64,000 bases of DNA. Source: Microbacterium sp. Nx66. GTDB lineage: Bacteria; Actinomycetota; Actinomycetes; Actinomycetales; Microbacteriaceae. Under the pieces are notes generated by a model. The model saw nothing but the letters and a program-made list of their open reading frames with translations. It was not told the origin of the DNA and searched no databases. The position numbers were made by a program, and so were the translations under genes. This document shows, piece by piece, positions 35,145 through 43,923 of this stretch. The DNA is taken from positions 2,418,001 through 2,482,000 of the forward strand of contig NZ_LR880474.1 in assembly GCF_904066215.1 (NCBI RefSeq), given 5' to 3'. Numbering within the stretch: position 1 is the first letter of the stretch; each line of letters begins with the position of its first letter.

Positions 35145-36194
35145 CTAATCTCCTCTGGTTGTAGGGCTTGATGCGGTGCTGCGGTTCTCGGCGTTCTCAG
35201 TCCCCGCGGTATGGACGTCCGTCGGCTGGGGACCGCGCCGGCGGCGGGCTCGGAAGGCGACACCCGCATAGGCGACGGCCGCGATGATGATGACGCCCTG
35301 CACGGCGTCACGGAGGGTGGAGGGGACGCCCGCGATGTTCAGGAGCAGGAACAGCGCCTCCAGCGCGAACGCTCCGGCCACGGCGCCGACGATCCAGCCT
35401 CGACCTCCGCCGAGCACGACGCCGCCGAGCACCACCGCGGTGATCGCGGTGAACTCGTAGCCCCGGCCGACGGACGGGTGCACTCCCGCGTACCCGACCA
35501 GCAGGACGGCGGAGAGGGTGGCCGAGAGGGAGGACAGCACGAACGCGCGGGTGGTGACCCAGGCCCGGCGGGCACCGGCGTAGTCCACGGCGCGGGCGTT
35601 GTCGCCGATCGCGATGAGGGTCTTGCCCAGCGGGCGCTTGGTGATGACGATGCCGAGGGCGAGCCAGGCGGCGAGCAGCAGCACGGCCCAGGGCAGGAAC
35701 TCCAGCACGGGGAGGTCGCGGATCCCTCCGCGGCCGATCTCGCGGAAGCTGTCGGCCGGGTTGCCCGTGGCCGCGCCGCCCGTCCACCACATCACGCCGC
35801 CGAGCAGGGCGAGCATCATGCCCAGCGTCACGATGAACGACGGCACCTTGAGCAGCGTCGTGAGGACGCCGTTGACGAGCCCGACGACGATACCGAACAC
35901 CACCATGAGCAGCAGCACCGGGAGGGTGCGCGCGTCGTCCTGGCCGACGAGGTTGCCGGCGATGATGACCTGCGCCGTGATGAGCGACCCCTGGGAGAGA
36001 TCGAACTCCCCGGCGATGATCACGAAGTACTGCCCGATCGCGACGATCGCGATGGGCGCGACGCGCTGCAGGTATCGCATGAACTGGCCGGGCTCGGCGA
36101 AGCTCGGGTTGAGCACGGCGACCGCGACGAGCAGGATCACGAGCAGCAGGAAGACCGCCCCGCGGGGGCTGACGAGCGTGCGCAGCGCGTTCAT
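35145..36194 (-). CDS. RbsC-type ABC sugar permease
   Basis: 349 residues, BPD_transp_2 family with about 9 membrane segments. Visible: LLVAVAVLNPSFAEPGQFMR, APIAIVAIGQYFVIIAGEFD, GLVNGVLTTLLKVPSFIVTL (the family VNGxL motif) and ITAVVLGGVVLGGGRGWIVG. The Gly-Glu-Phe-Asp-Leu-Ser motif is the usual GGxDLS form. ATGA overlap with the first permease gene; the binding-protein gene follows after 2 nt. Confidence 0.92.
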   Translation of the reverse strand: MNALRTLVSPRGAVFLLLVILLVAVAVLNPSFAEPGQFMRYLQRVAPIAIVAIGQYFVIIAGEFDLSQGSLITAQVIIAGNLVGQDDARTLPVLLLMVVFGIVVGLVNGVLTTLLKVPSFIVTLGMMLALLGGVMWWTGGAATGNPADSFREIGRGGIRDLPVLEFLPWAVLLLAAWLALGIVITKRPLGKTLIAIGDNARAVDYAGARRAWVTTRAFVLSSLSATLSAVLLVGYAGVHPSVGRGYEFTAITAVVLGGVVLGGGRGWIVGAVAGAFALEALFLLLNIAGVPSTLRDAVQGVIIIAAVAYAGVAFRARRRRGPQPTDVHTAGTENAENRSTASSPTTRGD

Positions 36195-37327
36195 GAGCGT
36201 CCTCCTTCCCGCACGGAGGCGGTATCCCCTGCGCTGTCGACGGCGGCGACCTCGATGGTCGGATCGGCGAGTTCGGCGGCCGCCACCGCCATGTCCCCTT
36301 CGGCCGCCTTCGCGGCGTCGTCTCCCCCGGTGCGCGTGCCGCCGGCCCCGAAGCGCGGCCGGCGGCGCACGATGGCCCGCCGACTGTAGACGGCGACGGC
36401 GGCGACGATGACGATGCCGCGCACCACATCCTTGAGGAAGGGGTTCACCTGCAGCACGCTCATGACTTTGTCGACGACGGCGAGGATGGCGACGCCGCCG
36501 ATGGTGCCCCAGATCGAGCCGCGCCCGCCGAGGAGCAGCGTGCCGCCCAGCACGACCGCGGCGATGGAGAGCAGCGCGTAGCCGCCCTGCTGACCGACCG
36601 TCGGGCTGCCCACGCCGAGACGGCTGGCGAGCAGGAGGCCGGCGAGGCCCGCGAACACGGAGCACAGCACGTGCGCCCAGACCAGCGGCAGGCGGGTGCG
36701 CACGCCGCTGAGCCGCGCGATCTCGGGGTCACCGCCGACGGCGTAGAGATGGGCGCCGGTGCGGGTGCGGTTCAGCAGCACCCACACCAGCACGGCGAGC
36801 GCGATCATGATGAGCGTGGACACCGGGATCGGTCCGACCCCGGTCGCGCCGATGAGCTGGAACGCCCACGGGACCTCGCCCGCCGAGCCTTCGAAGTTCG
36901 TGTTGAGGATGCCCTGGAGGATCAGCCCGACGCCGAGCGTCGCGATGAAGCCGTTGACCTTGAGCACCGTCACGATGAGCCCGTTCACGAGCCCGATCCC
37001 CGCGCACACGAGGAGCGTCACGATCACCGCGAGCGGGATGTTGCCGGCGTTCCCGGCCATCATCGTCGCCGCGAGCAGGCTCGACAGGCTGATGACGTAG
37101 GTGACCGACAGGTCGAGCGAGGCGCCGAGCACCACGAGCGTCTGCCCGATGGCCACGAGGCCGAGCACGCTCATCCCGGTCAGGATGTCGCGGATGTTCC
37201 CCGGGCTGAGGAAGTTGCGACCGACCGTGGCGACGAGGATCGCGCCGACGACGAGGGCCAGCAGCAGGATGCCCAGCACGATGACGGTCGAATCGATGCG
37301 GAGACGGGCTCCGGTGCGGCGGCTCAT
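36191..37327 (-). CDS. RbsC-type ABC sugar permease
   Basis: 378 residues. Standard RbsC elements: GRNFLSPGNIRDILTGMSVL, VAIGQTLVVLGASLDLSVTY, GIGLVNGLIVTVLKVNGFIA, YAVGGDPEIARLSGVRT and LLSIAAVVLGGTLLLGGRGS. An unusual Ala/Asp/Glu-rich cytoplasmic tail of about 50 residues (AAKAAEGDMAVAAAELADPT) extends the C-terminus. ATGA overlaps on both sides place it between ATPase and second permease. Two different permeases suggest a heterodimeric channel. Confidence 0.92.
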   Translation of the reverse strand: MSRRTGARLRIDSTVIVLGILLLALVVGAILVATVGRNFLSPGNIRDILTGMSVLGLVAIGQTLVVLGASLDLSVTYVISLSSLLAATMMAGNAGNIPLAVIVTLLVCAGIGLVNGLIVTVLKVNGFIATLGVGLILQGILNTNFEGSAGEVPWAFQLIGATGVGPIPVSTLIMIALAVLVWVLLNRTRTGAHLYAVGGDPEIARLSGVRTRLPLVWAHVLCSVFAGLAGLLLASRLGVGSPTVGQQGGYALLSIAAVVLGGTLLLGGRGSIWGTIGGVAILAVVDKVMSVLQVNPFLKDVVRGIVIVAAVAVYSRRAIVRRRPRFGAGGTRTGGDDAAKAAEGDMAVAAAELADPTIEVAAVDSAGDTASVREGGRS

Positions 37328-38844
37328 CGCGCGCCCCCGTTCGTCGAAGGACCGCGGTCGGCGCCGGTGGCCGCCGCGAGGATCTCGTGCTCGGCCGCAC
37401 CGGCCGGCAGCTCGGCGACGAGCTCGCCGTCGTGCATGACGAGGATGCGGTCGCTCATGCCGATGACCTCCGGCAGCTCGCTCGAGACCATGAGCACGGC
37501 CTTCCCCTGCGCCGCCAGCTCGCGCATGAGTTGGTAGACGGCGTACTTGGCCCCCACGTCGATGCCCCGTGTCGGCTCGTCGAAGAGCACGATCTGCGGC
37601 TGGGTGAGCAGCCACTTGGCCAGCACCACCTTCTGCTGGTTGCCGCCGGACAGGAAGCGCACCTCCTGGTCGAGACCGCGCGAGGACACCTCCAGCGTGC
37701 GGAGCACTCCCGGCACCTCCCGGCGCGACGCCGCGGTGCGTCCGGCGAACACGTTCCGCACCACGAGCAGGGCGTTGTCGAGGATCGACTGCCCCAGCGC
37801 GAGCCCCTGGGCCTTGCGGTCCTCCGAGACCAGGGCGAGTCCGGCGCGCACGGCCGCACGCGGCCCGGTGATCCGCACCGGCTCGCCGTCGATCCGCACG
37901 GCGCCGCGGGTGAAGGCCTGGATGCCGAACACCCCCTCCACGAGCTCCGTGCGTCCGGAGCCCTGGAGCCCTGCCACCCCGACGATCTCCCCGGCACGGA
38001 GCGTCAGCGACACCGAGTCCACATAGGCGTTCCCGCAGCCGTCCAGTTCGAGCCGGGGCGCGCCGACCGCGGTGCCGGCGACCGGGTCGGGGAAGTAGGA
38101 CTGGATCGACCGGCCCACCATCCGGCGCACGAGCTCGTCGGTGGTCAGGGCCGCGGTCTCGTCCGTGGAGACGAGGGCGCCGTCCTTGAGGATCGTGATC
38201 CTGTCGCAGAGGTCGAAGATCTCCTTCAACCGGTGGGAGACGTAGATGACGGCGACACCACGGGAGGTGAGCCGGCGGATGATCGCGTACAGCAGCTCCA
38301 CCTCGCGGTCGCTGAGCGCCGCGGTCGGTTCGTCCATCGAGATCACCTGCGCATCGAACGACAGCGCCTTCACGATCTCGACGATCTGCTGCTCGGCCAC
38401 CGTCAGCGAGCCCACCCGGGCCTGCGGGTCGATGAAGGAGACTCCGAGGTCGCTGAGCAGCTCCGCGGTGCGCTCGTTCATCGCCCGCACGTCGATGAGT
38501 CCCGCGCGCCGTGGCTCCCGGCCGAGGTAGACGTTCTGCGCGACCGTGCGCTCCGGGAGCAGGGTGAACTCCTGGAACACCGTGACGATGCCGGCGTCCA
38601 TCGCCTGCCGGGGGTGCGCGTGGTGCACCTCCGCGCCGCGGTAGGCGATCGTCCCCTCGTCGGCCGGCTGCACGCCCGCGATGATCTTCATGAGCGTGGA
38701 CTTGCCTGCACCGTTCTCGCCGACGAGGCCGTGCACCTCCCCCGGCCGCACGTCGAAGTCGATGCCCTTCAGCACCTCCACGCCGAAGAACGCCTTGCGG
38801 ATCCCGGCCACCTGCAGCACCGGCTGTGTCGTCGTCGCGGTCAT
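37324..38844 (-). CDS. RbsA-type double ABC ATPase for sugar import
   Basis: 506 residues with two nucleotide-binding domains. Domain 1 is complete: Walker A GENGAGKSTL, Q-loop TVFQEFTLLPERTV, signature LTVAEQQIVEI and Walker B VISMDEPTAALSD. Domain 2 has the degenerate Walker A GLQGSGRTELV normal for RbsA/MglA, signature LSGGNQQKVVLAKW and Walker B IVLFDEPTRGIDVGAK. Coupled by ATGA to the dehydrogenase gene upstream and the permease gene downstream. Confidence 0.94.
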   Translation of the reverse strand: MTATTTQPVLQVAGIRKAFFGVEVLKGIDFDVRPGEVHGLVGENGAGKSTLMKIIAGVQPADEGTIAYRGAEVHHAHPRQAMDAGIVTVFQEFTLLPERTVAQNVYLGREPRRAGLIDVRAMNERTAELLSDLGVSFIDPQARVGSLTVAEQQIVEIVKALSFDAQVISMDEPTAALSDREVELLYAIIRRLTSRGVAVIYVSHRLKEIFDLCDRITILKDGALVSTDETAALTTDELVRRMVGRSIQSYFPDPVAGTAVGAPRLELDGCGNAYVDSVSLTLRAGEIVGVAGLQGSGRTELVEGVFGIQAFTRGAVRIDGEPVRITGPRAAVRAGLALVSEDRKAQGLALGQSILDNALLVVRNVFAGRTAASRREVPGVLRTLEVSSRGLDQEVRFLSGGNQQKVVLAKWLLTQPQIVLFDEPTRGIDVGAKYAVYQLMRELAAQGKAVLMVSSELPEVIGMSDRILVMHDGELVAELPAGAAEHEILAAATGADRGPSTNGGAR

Positions 38845-39950
38845 GCCGGCACCTCCGTCCAGCGGCCCTCGTGGGCGGCGGAATCGAGCACGGCCTCGGT
38901 CAGCACCGCCGCACGGTGGCCGTCGGCGAACGTCGGCAGACCGTCGGGCACGTCGCCCGCGATCGCGGCGTAGACGTCCGCGACGAAGCCGTTGAAGGCG
39001 TCCTGGTATCCCATGGCGTGCCCGGCGGGGACGCGCTGCAGCCGGGCGGACTCCGGGTCGGCCGTGGCGGGGTCGCGCAGCAGCAGCCGCGACTCCTCCC
39101 GCATGCCGACCCAGAGCTCCTCCGGCCGTTCCTGCTCGAACCGCAGACTCTGCCGCGTCCCGTGCAGCTCCAGGGTGAGGGCGTTCTTGCGGCCCGCCGC
39201 CATCTGCGAGATGAGCAGCGTGCCGAGTGCCCCCGCCGAGGTCTCGACGAGCACGGCGACGATGTCCTCCGTGTCGACGGCTTGCCCCGCCCGCTCGGCG
39301 AACACCCGGCGGGTGCGGGCGCTGAGGGTCCGGATCCGATCGCCCGTGACGAACTCGAGGAGGTCGCACAGATGCGAGCCGATGTCGGCGAAGGCGCGGG
39401 AGGCGCCGCCGGACGAGGAGCGCACCCGCCAGTCGTCGTCGGTGGGCCGCAGCATCCAGTCCTGCAGGTACGAGCAGTCCAGCGTGAGCAGCTCGCCGGC
39501 CTCCCCGCGGGCGATGCGCGCCCTGGCCTCGCGCACCATGGGGTGGTAGCGGTACACGAAGGGGACGGCGGCGACGAGTCCGGTCTCGGCGGCGACCTCG
39601 GCGAGGGTGGCGGCGTCGGCGGCGCTCGTGGCGAGCGGCTTCTCGCACACGACGTGCTTGCCCGCTCGCAGCGCGCGCAGGGCGAGGTCGGCGTGCGTGG
39701 CGTTGGGGGTGCAGATGTGGACGACGTCGATGTCGTCGGCGTCGAGCAGGGCCTCCGCGTCCTGCTCGGCGCGGGCGGCGCCGAGCAGGTGCGCGGCATC
39801 CCTGGCGCCTTGGGCGGACCGGGTGGCGACGGCGCGCAGTGCCCCGCCTGCGTCTCGGGCGGCCGTGCGGTGCACGCGGGCCATGAAGCCTCCGCCGAGG
39901 ATCCCGGTCCGGATCGTCCCGAGACCGGTGTCAGTGACATCCGTTGTCAT
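38841..39950 (-). CDS. Gfo/Idh/MocA-family oxidoreductase (operon leader)
   Basis: 369 residues. Rossmann motif TGILGGGFMARVHRTAARDA, VVHICTPNATHADLALRAL and KHVVCEKPLATSAADAATLA with the conserved EKP. Then PFVYRYHPMVREARARIARG and GGASRAFADIGSHLCDLLEF, where the SHLCDLLEF stretch gives the family His/Asp. Probably oxidises the imported sugar or polyol, perhaps at C3 or as an inositol-type dehydrogenase. First gene of the operon 39950-31956, divergent from the ROK regulator. Confidence 0.9.
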   Translation of the reverse strand: MTTDVTDTGLGTIRTGILGGGFMARVHRTAARDAGGALRAVATRSAQGARDAAHLLGAARAEQDAEALLDADDIDVVHICTPNATHADLALRALRAGKHVVCEKPLATSAADAATLAEVAAETGLVAAVPFVYRYHPMVREARARIARGEAGELLTLDCSYLQDWMLRPTDDDWRVRSSSGGASRAFADIGSHLCDLLEFVTGDRIRTLSARTRRVFAERAGQAVDTEDIVAVLVETSAGALGTLLISQMAAGRKNALTLELHGTRQSLRFEQERPEELWVGMREESRLLLRDPATADPESARLQRVPAGHAMGYQDAFNGFVADVYAAIAGDVPDGLPTFADGHRAAVLTEAVLDSAAHEGRWTEVPA

Positions 39951-39977
39951 GCCGGTGAGTCTGACACAGCGATGAGG

Positions 39978-40003
39978 ACTTTTGCTAGTCCTTCGTCAAA
40001 AGT
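39978..40003. promoter_or_regulatory. Candidate ROK operator ACTTTTG-N12-CAAAAGT
   Basis: Perfect 7-bp inverted repeat, AT-rich in a GC-rich genome, lies between the divergent dehydrogenase and ROK genes. The minus-strand sequence TTGACG (39999-39994) within it could be the -35 of the importer operon. A position and shape expected for the ROK repressor's site. Confidence 0.5.
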
Positions 40004-40065
40004 TGTGTGTAACGAATTCGAAGTCGCACCACGGAGCGGAGGAAGTGCTGTGCTTTACTGACGCC

Positions 40066-41283
40066 ATGGTTGACGTGCTGAGACCGCTTGCGACGCCCTC
40101 CCCCGGGACCGGCGAGATCTTCCAGATCCTCCGCGACGGGCACGCCCGCACCAAGGCGGAGCTCGCCGCCCTCACCGGACTGGCCCGCTCCACCGTCGCC
40201 TCCCGGGTCGATGCTCTGCTGGCCGCCGACCTCCTGCGCCCCGCCGGTGAAGCGGTGTCGACCGGAGGTCGTCCTCCCGCCCGCGTGGCGTTCAACCCGC
40301 GCGCCGGGCTCGTCCTGGCCGTCGACCTCGGAGCCACCCACGCGACCGTCGCCGTGGCCGACCTCGCCGGCGTGATCCTGGACGCACGCACGCGCGCGAT
40401 CGACATCGGCGATGGGCCGGAGGCCCTGCTGGACGCGATCCTCGCGGAGGGCAGCGCCCTGCTCGAGGCGACCGTCGGCGGCCTCCCCCTCGTGGGCGTG
40501 GGCATCGGCGTCCCCGGCCCCGTCGAGCACTCCACGGGGCGCCCGACGAACCCGCCGATCATGCCGGGCTGGGACCGGTTCGACGTCCCGGGCTACGTGC
40601 AGCGCACGTTCGACGTGCCGGTCCTCGTCGACAACGACGTGAACATCCTCGCCCTCGGCGAGCAGGCCACGAGCTGGCCCCGGGTGGACGACCTCGTGTT
40701 CGTGAAGGTGTCGACGGGAATCGGCGCAGGGATCATCGCCGGCGGGCAGCTCCAGCGCGGTGCCCAGGGGTCGGCGGGCGACATGGGCCACGTCCAGGTG
40801 CCGATGAGCGCGGGCTCGGCGCGGCAGCCGGGCGATGAACGGGATCTCGAAGCCCTCGCGAGCGGGTCGGCCCTCGCCGTCGCGCTGCGCGCCGAGGGGC
40901 ATGACGTGCACACTGCCTCCGACGTCGTCGGCCTCGTCCGCGCCGGCAATGCGGCAGCCATCGAGGCCACCCGTCAGGCCGGCCGCGACGTCGGCGAGGT
41001 GCTCGCGACGGTCGTGAACCTGCTGAACCCGTCGATCATCGTGCTCGGCGGCAGCATCGCCCGCGCCGGCGAGCATCTGCTCGCCGGGGTCCGCGAGGTC
41101 GTCTACCGCCGCTCGATCCCGCTCGCCACCCAGCACCTTGCGATCGTGCAGTCGCAGGCAGGTGACCGCGCGGCGGTGCTGGGGGCGGCGATCATGGTCG
41201 CCCGCGAGGTGCTCTCCCCCGCGAACGTCGACCGCTACGTCGCCGCGAAGGGATCGAAGTCGGCGGGCAGCGCGCCCACCTGA
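40066..41283 (+). CDS. ROK-family transcriptional regulator lacking the zinc cysteines
   Basis: 405 residues. N-terminal winged helix (GEIFQILRDGHARTKAELAA, LTGLARSTVASRVDALLAAD) joined to a ROK sugar-kinase-like domain (VLAVDLGATHATVAVADLAG, GVGIGVPGPVEHSTGRPTNP, VLVDNDVNILALGEQATSWP, TGIGAGIIAGGQLQRGAQGS). The zinc motif of ROK proteins (His followed by CxCGxxGCxE) is altered: His242 in GDMGHVQV remains, but the next segment reads SAGSARQPGDERDLEALASG with no cysteine. Start at ATG 40066. It overlaps the convergent dehydrogenase gene by 49 bp at the 3' end. Probably represses the divergent importer operon. Confidence 0.9.
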   Translation: MVDVLRPLATPSPGTGEIFQILRDGHARTKAELAALTGLARSTVASRVDALLAADLLRPAGEAVSTGGRPPARVAFNPRAGLVLAVDLGATHATVAVADLAGVILDARTRAIDIGDGPEALLDAILAEGSALLEATVGGLPLVGVGIGVPGPVEHSTGRPTNPPIMPGWDRFDVPGYVQRTFDVPVLVDNDVNILALGEQATSWPRVDDLVFVKVSTGIGAGIIAGGQLQRGAQGSAGDMGHVQVPMSAGSARQPGDERDLEALASGSALAVALRAEGHDVHTASDVVGLVRAGNAAAIEATRQAGRDVGEVLATVVNLLNPSIIVLGGSIARAGEHLLAGVREVVYRRSIPLATQHLAIVQSQAGDRAAVLGAAIMVAREVLSPANVDRYVAAKGSKSAGSAPT

Positions 41284-42371
41284 TCCAGCGTGCTCGCGAC
41301 CTCCACGAAGGTGCGCCGCGCCGCAGCCTCCTCGATCGAGAGCAGGGTGTCGAGCACGTGGTACCCGAACTCGCCGGTGGCGACGTGCGGTCGGCCCTCG
41401 GCGATCGCGCGCGCCATGTCGAGCAGCCCGAGCCCGCGCCCCGCGAGCACGCCTTCCGGCACGACGTCGATGACCTCCTGCACCACCGGCTCCGGCGGCA
41501 CGAAGTGTCGGGACAGCGGCCGGGTGATCGTGATCGGCCCGCCGAACGTGTTCGGGTCGGGGATGACCAGGGTGCCCTCGGTCCCCGTGATCTCCACGAT
41601 CCCCTGCCGCACCAGCGGCGAGTCCGTGCTGTAGAGGCTCTGCGCCTGTCCGCCACCCTCGAAGTCCATCAGGACGCTGAGCGTGGACGGGATCTCGACC
41701 GGGAACTCCTCCCCGGCGCGATCGCCGACCTGTACCCGGCGGGTCGGCGATCCCTGCAGCCCGAGGGCGGCGACCGCGGCGACCGGCCCGAAGACGTGCA
41801 CGAGGGTCGAGACGTAGTACGGCCCCATGTCGAGGAGCGGCCCCGCCCCCTTCGCGTAGAGGAACGCGGGGTTCGGGTGGAAGATCTCCGGCCCCTGCCA
41901 CTGGAAGGTCGTCTGGCCGAACAGCGGGCGGCCGATGTCGCCGCGGGCGATGGCACGCTTCGCGGTCTGCACGCCGGGACCGAGGACGGTGTCCGGCGCG
42001 ACGCCGACGCGGAGTCCGGCCGCCGCGGCCGCCTCCAGCAGGCCTCGCGCCTCCTCGCGGTCCACGCCGAGCGGCTTCTCCGTCCACACGTGCTTCCCCG
42101 CGGCGACGATCGCCTCCGAGACGGCGACGTGCGCGGCGGGGATCGTGAGGTTCACGACGATGTCGATGTCGGGATCATCGAGCACCACCTCGACGCCCCC
42201 GGCTCGCGGCACCCCGTACGCCGCGGCCTGCGCGCGTGCACGCTCCTCGACGAGGTCGCCGATCGCCCGCACCTCCACGTCCGGGAAGCGCGTGAGGTTC
42301 TGCAGATACTGGTCGCTGATGTTGCCCGCGCCGATGAGGCCGACGCCGACGACGTCGCCGCCGCGCACCAT
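41235..42371 (-). CDS. Gfo/Idh/MocA-family oxidoreductase
   Basis: 378 residues. Rossmann VGLIGAGNISDQYLQNLTRF, VVNLTIPAAHVAVSEAIVAA and GKHVWTEKPLGVDREEARGL with the EKP motif. The C-terminal domain contains GAGPLLDMGPYYVSTLVHVF, the family DxGxxx(x)H-like region with Tyr-Tyr in place of the usual His. It starts directly after the isomerase gene (stop and start share one base, TGATG) and ends 49 bp inside the ROK gene on the other strand. Likely a second step of the same sugar pathway. Confidence 0.9.
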   Translation of the reverse strand: MVRGGDVVGVGLIGAGNISDQYLQNLTRFPDVEVRAIGDLVEERARAQAAAYGVPRAGGVEVVLDDPDIDIVVNLTIPAAHVAVSEAIVAAGKHVWTEKPLGVDREEARGLLEAAAAAGLRVGVAPDTVLGPGVQTAKRAIARGDIGRPLFGQTTFQWQGPEIFHPNPAFLYAKGAGPLLDMGPYYVSTLVHVFGPVAAVAALGLQGSPTRRVQVGDRAGEEFPVEIPSTLSVLMDFEGGGQAQSLYSTDSPLVRQGIVEITGTEGTLVIPDPNTFGGPITITRPLSRHFVPPEPVVQEVIDVVPEGVLAGRGLGLLDMARAIAEGRPHVATGEFGYHVLDTLLSIEEAAARRTFVEVASTLDQVGALPADFDPFAAT

Positions 42372-43177
42372 CAGCGCGCCGCCTCGGCGTCGAGGAAGAC
42401 CCGGCTGCGCTCGATGGCGTCGAACAGATCGCCGTCGTAGTGGTCGAACTCGACGATGGCGAGTTCGAGCGCCGGCGCGGCGGCGATGGCCTCCCGGAGC
42501 GGCACCGCCCCGTCGCCCGCGGGCACCTGATCCGCGGGCGGGTAGGCGTCCAGCAGCGCGGGGTCGAGGGTGCCGTCCTTCGCGTGCACGGCGATCACGC
42601 GCTCGCCGAGACGCTCCACGAGGGTCACCGGGTCGACACCGCCGCGGGCCACCCAGTACAGGTCGACCTCCAGCACGACGCGCTCATCGAGGTGCTCCGC
42701 GAGGACCTCCAGCCCGGTCACCCCGTCGAACTCCGCCTCCAGCTCATGCGCGTGGTTGTGGTAGCCGACCCGGACGCCGGCCTCGGCGCCGATCTCCGCC
42801 GCCTCGTTGAGCAGCCGGGCGGTCTCGACGATCTGATCGACCTGTTCCCAGCGCGCAGGCTCGGTGTACGGATCGATCACCGTGTCCATGCCGAGCGTCT
42901 TCGCGGCCGCGAAGACCTCCGCCGGCGAAGGGACGGGGGCCGTCGTGCCGGAACCGTCCGGGCGCACGAAGGTCGGCGTGGCGAGGAAGGCATGCCCGGA
43001 GGGGGCCGTCAGTCCAGCGGCCGACACCGCGGCAGCCATCGCCTCCGCCCGGCGGACGAAGTCGTAGGGCTCGACCGCGCTGAATCCGCGCGCCGCGACG
43101 GCGGCGAGCGTGCCCTCGAGGTCGGCCTCCAGCTGCTCGCGGATCGTGAACAGCTGGAGAGAGGTCTGGATCGTCAT
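42371..43177 (-). CDS. Xylose-isomerase-like TIM-barrel sugar isomerase/epimerase
   Basis: 268 residues. Motifs: TSLQLFTIREQLEADLEGTL, FSAVEPYDFVRRAEAMAAAV, VRVGYHNHAHELEAEFDGVT, VVLEVDLYWVARGGVDPVTL, VIAVHAKDGTLDP and LAIVEFDHYDGDLF. These resemble IolE/hydroxypyruvate-isomerase-like enzymes that work next to Gfo/Idh dehydrogenases. Operon of two with the dehydrogenase gene (one-base overlap), divergent from the TetR gene. Confidence 0.88.
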   Translation of the reverse strand: MTIQTSLQLFTIREQLEADLEGTLAAVAARGFSAVEPYDFVRRAEAMAAAVSAAGLTAPSGHAFLATPTFVRPDGSGTTAPVPSPAEVFAAAKTLGMDTVIDPYTEPARWEQVDQIVETARLLNEAAEIGAEAGVRVGYHNHAHELEAEFDGVTGLEVLAEHLDERVVLEVDLYWVARGGVDPVTLVERLGERVIAVHAKDGTLDPALLDAYPPADQVPAGDGAVPLREAIAAAPALELAIVEFDHYDGDLFDAIERSRVFLDAEAAR

Positions 43178-43243
43178 CGGTCGTGCTCCTCGGTCGTCGG
43201 CGACAGGCGGGCATCGCGCCCCGGAGGCACGCTAGCACCGAAT

Positions 43244-43259
43244 ACCTCCACATGGAAGT
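43244..43259. promoter_or_regulatory. Candidate operator in the isomerase/TetR divergent region
   Basis: ACCTCCACATGGAAGT, an inverted repeat with one mismatch pair per arm, lies 10 nt upstream of the TetR -10 and 67 nt from the isomerase start. Placement fits autoregulation by the TetR protein. Confidence 0.35.
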
Positions 43260-43269
43260 TTTCTGTCGC

Positions 43270-43275
43270 TAGACT
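43270..43275 (+). promoter_or_regulatory. -10 hexamer TAGACT of the TetR gene (leaderless)
   Basis: TAGACT, 6 nt (CGGGCC), ATG at 43282. Confidence 0.6.
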
Positions 43276-43281
43276 CGGGCC

Positions 43282-43923
43282 ATGCCCCCCGCACCCTCCG
43301 AGGACTCCGAACGCCCGCGCCCGCGCGGCGCCTACGCCAAGGGCGTCGCGCGGCGCCAGGAGATCCTGGACCGCGCGATCGAGGTGTTCGCGGCCCGGGG
43401 CGCCGACCGCACGAGCCTGCGGGCGATCGCGAAGGCGGTGGGGGTGACGCATGCCGCCCTCACCCACTACTTCGGGTCGCTGGAGGAGCTGCTCGTCGCG
43501 GTCTACGTCGAGAGCAACGCGCCGGAACGGAAGACCGACCCGGAACCCGCGAACCCCGTCGAGGGCATGATCCGGTCGGCCAGGGCCAACCGCGAGGTGC
43601 CCGGTCTGGTGCCGCTCTACTCCACGCTCGTCGCCAGCGCTCTCGAGGAGGGCCACCCCGCCGCCCGCAGGTTCGCGACCGAGCGCTTCGCCCGCCTGCG
43701 GGCCGACATCGCCGAGACGGTCCGGGAGCAGCAGAAGGACGGAAGCATCCGTACGGACGTCGATCCGCTCGCGGTCGCCGCCCTCGTCGTCGCCGCTTCG
43801 GACGGCCTGCAGACGCAGTGGCTCCTGGACGACACCGCTCCGCAGCATGAGGCCCTCGCCCTCCTCGACCGCTTGCTCCGCCCGACCGACGACGCGGGCC
43901 GGGAGGGGTCCTCCGCGGGCTAG
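43282..43923 (+). CDS. TetR-family transcriptional regulator
   Basis: 213 residues. HTH: RRQEILDRAIEVFAARGADR, TSLRAIAKAVGVTHAALTHYFGSLEELLVA, the last being the recognition helix region of the BetI-like subgroup. The remainder is the helical ligand-binding domain with TetR_C_6-type features. Its targets may be the divergent isomerase/dehydrogenase pair. The stop codon TAG (43921-43923) is also the first half of the -10 of the next gene. Confidence 0.92.
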   Translation: MPPAPSEDSERPRPRGAYAKGVARRQEILDRAIEVFAARGADRTSLRAIAKAVGVTHAALTHYFGSLEELLVAVYVESNAPERKTDPEPANPVEGMIRSARANREVPGLVPLYSTLVASALEEGHPAARRFATERFARLRADIAETVREQQKDGSIRTDVDPLAVAALVVAASDGLQTQWLLDDTAPQHEALALLDRLLRPTDDAGREGSSAG

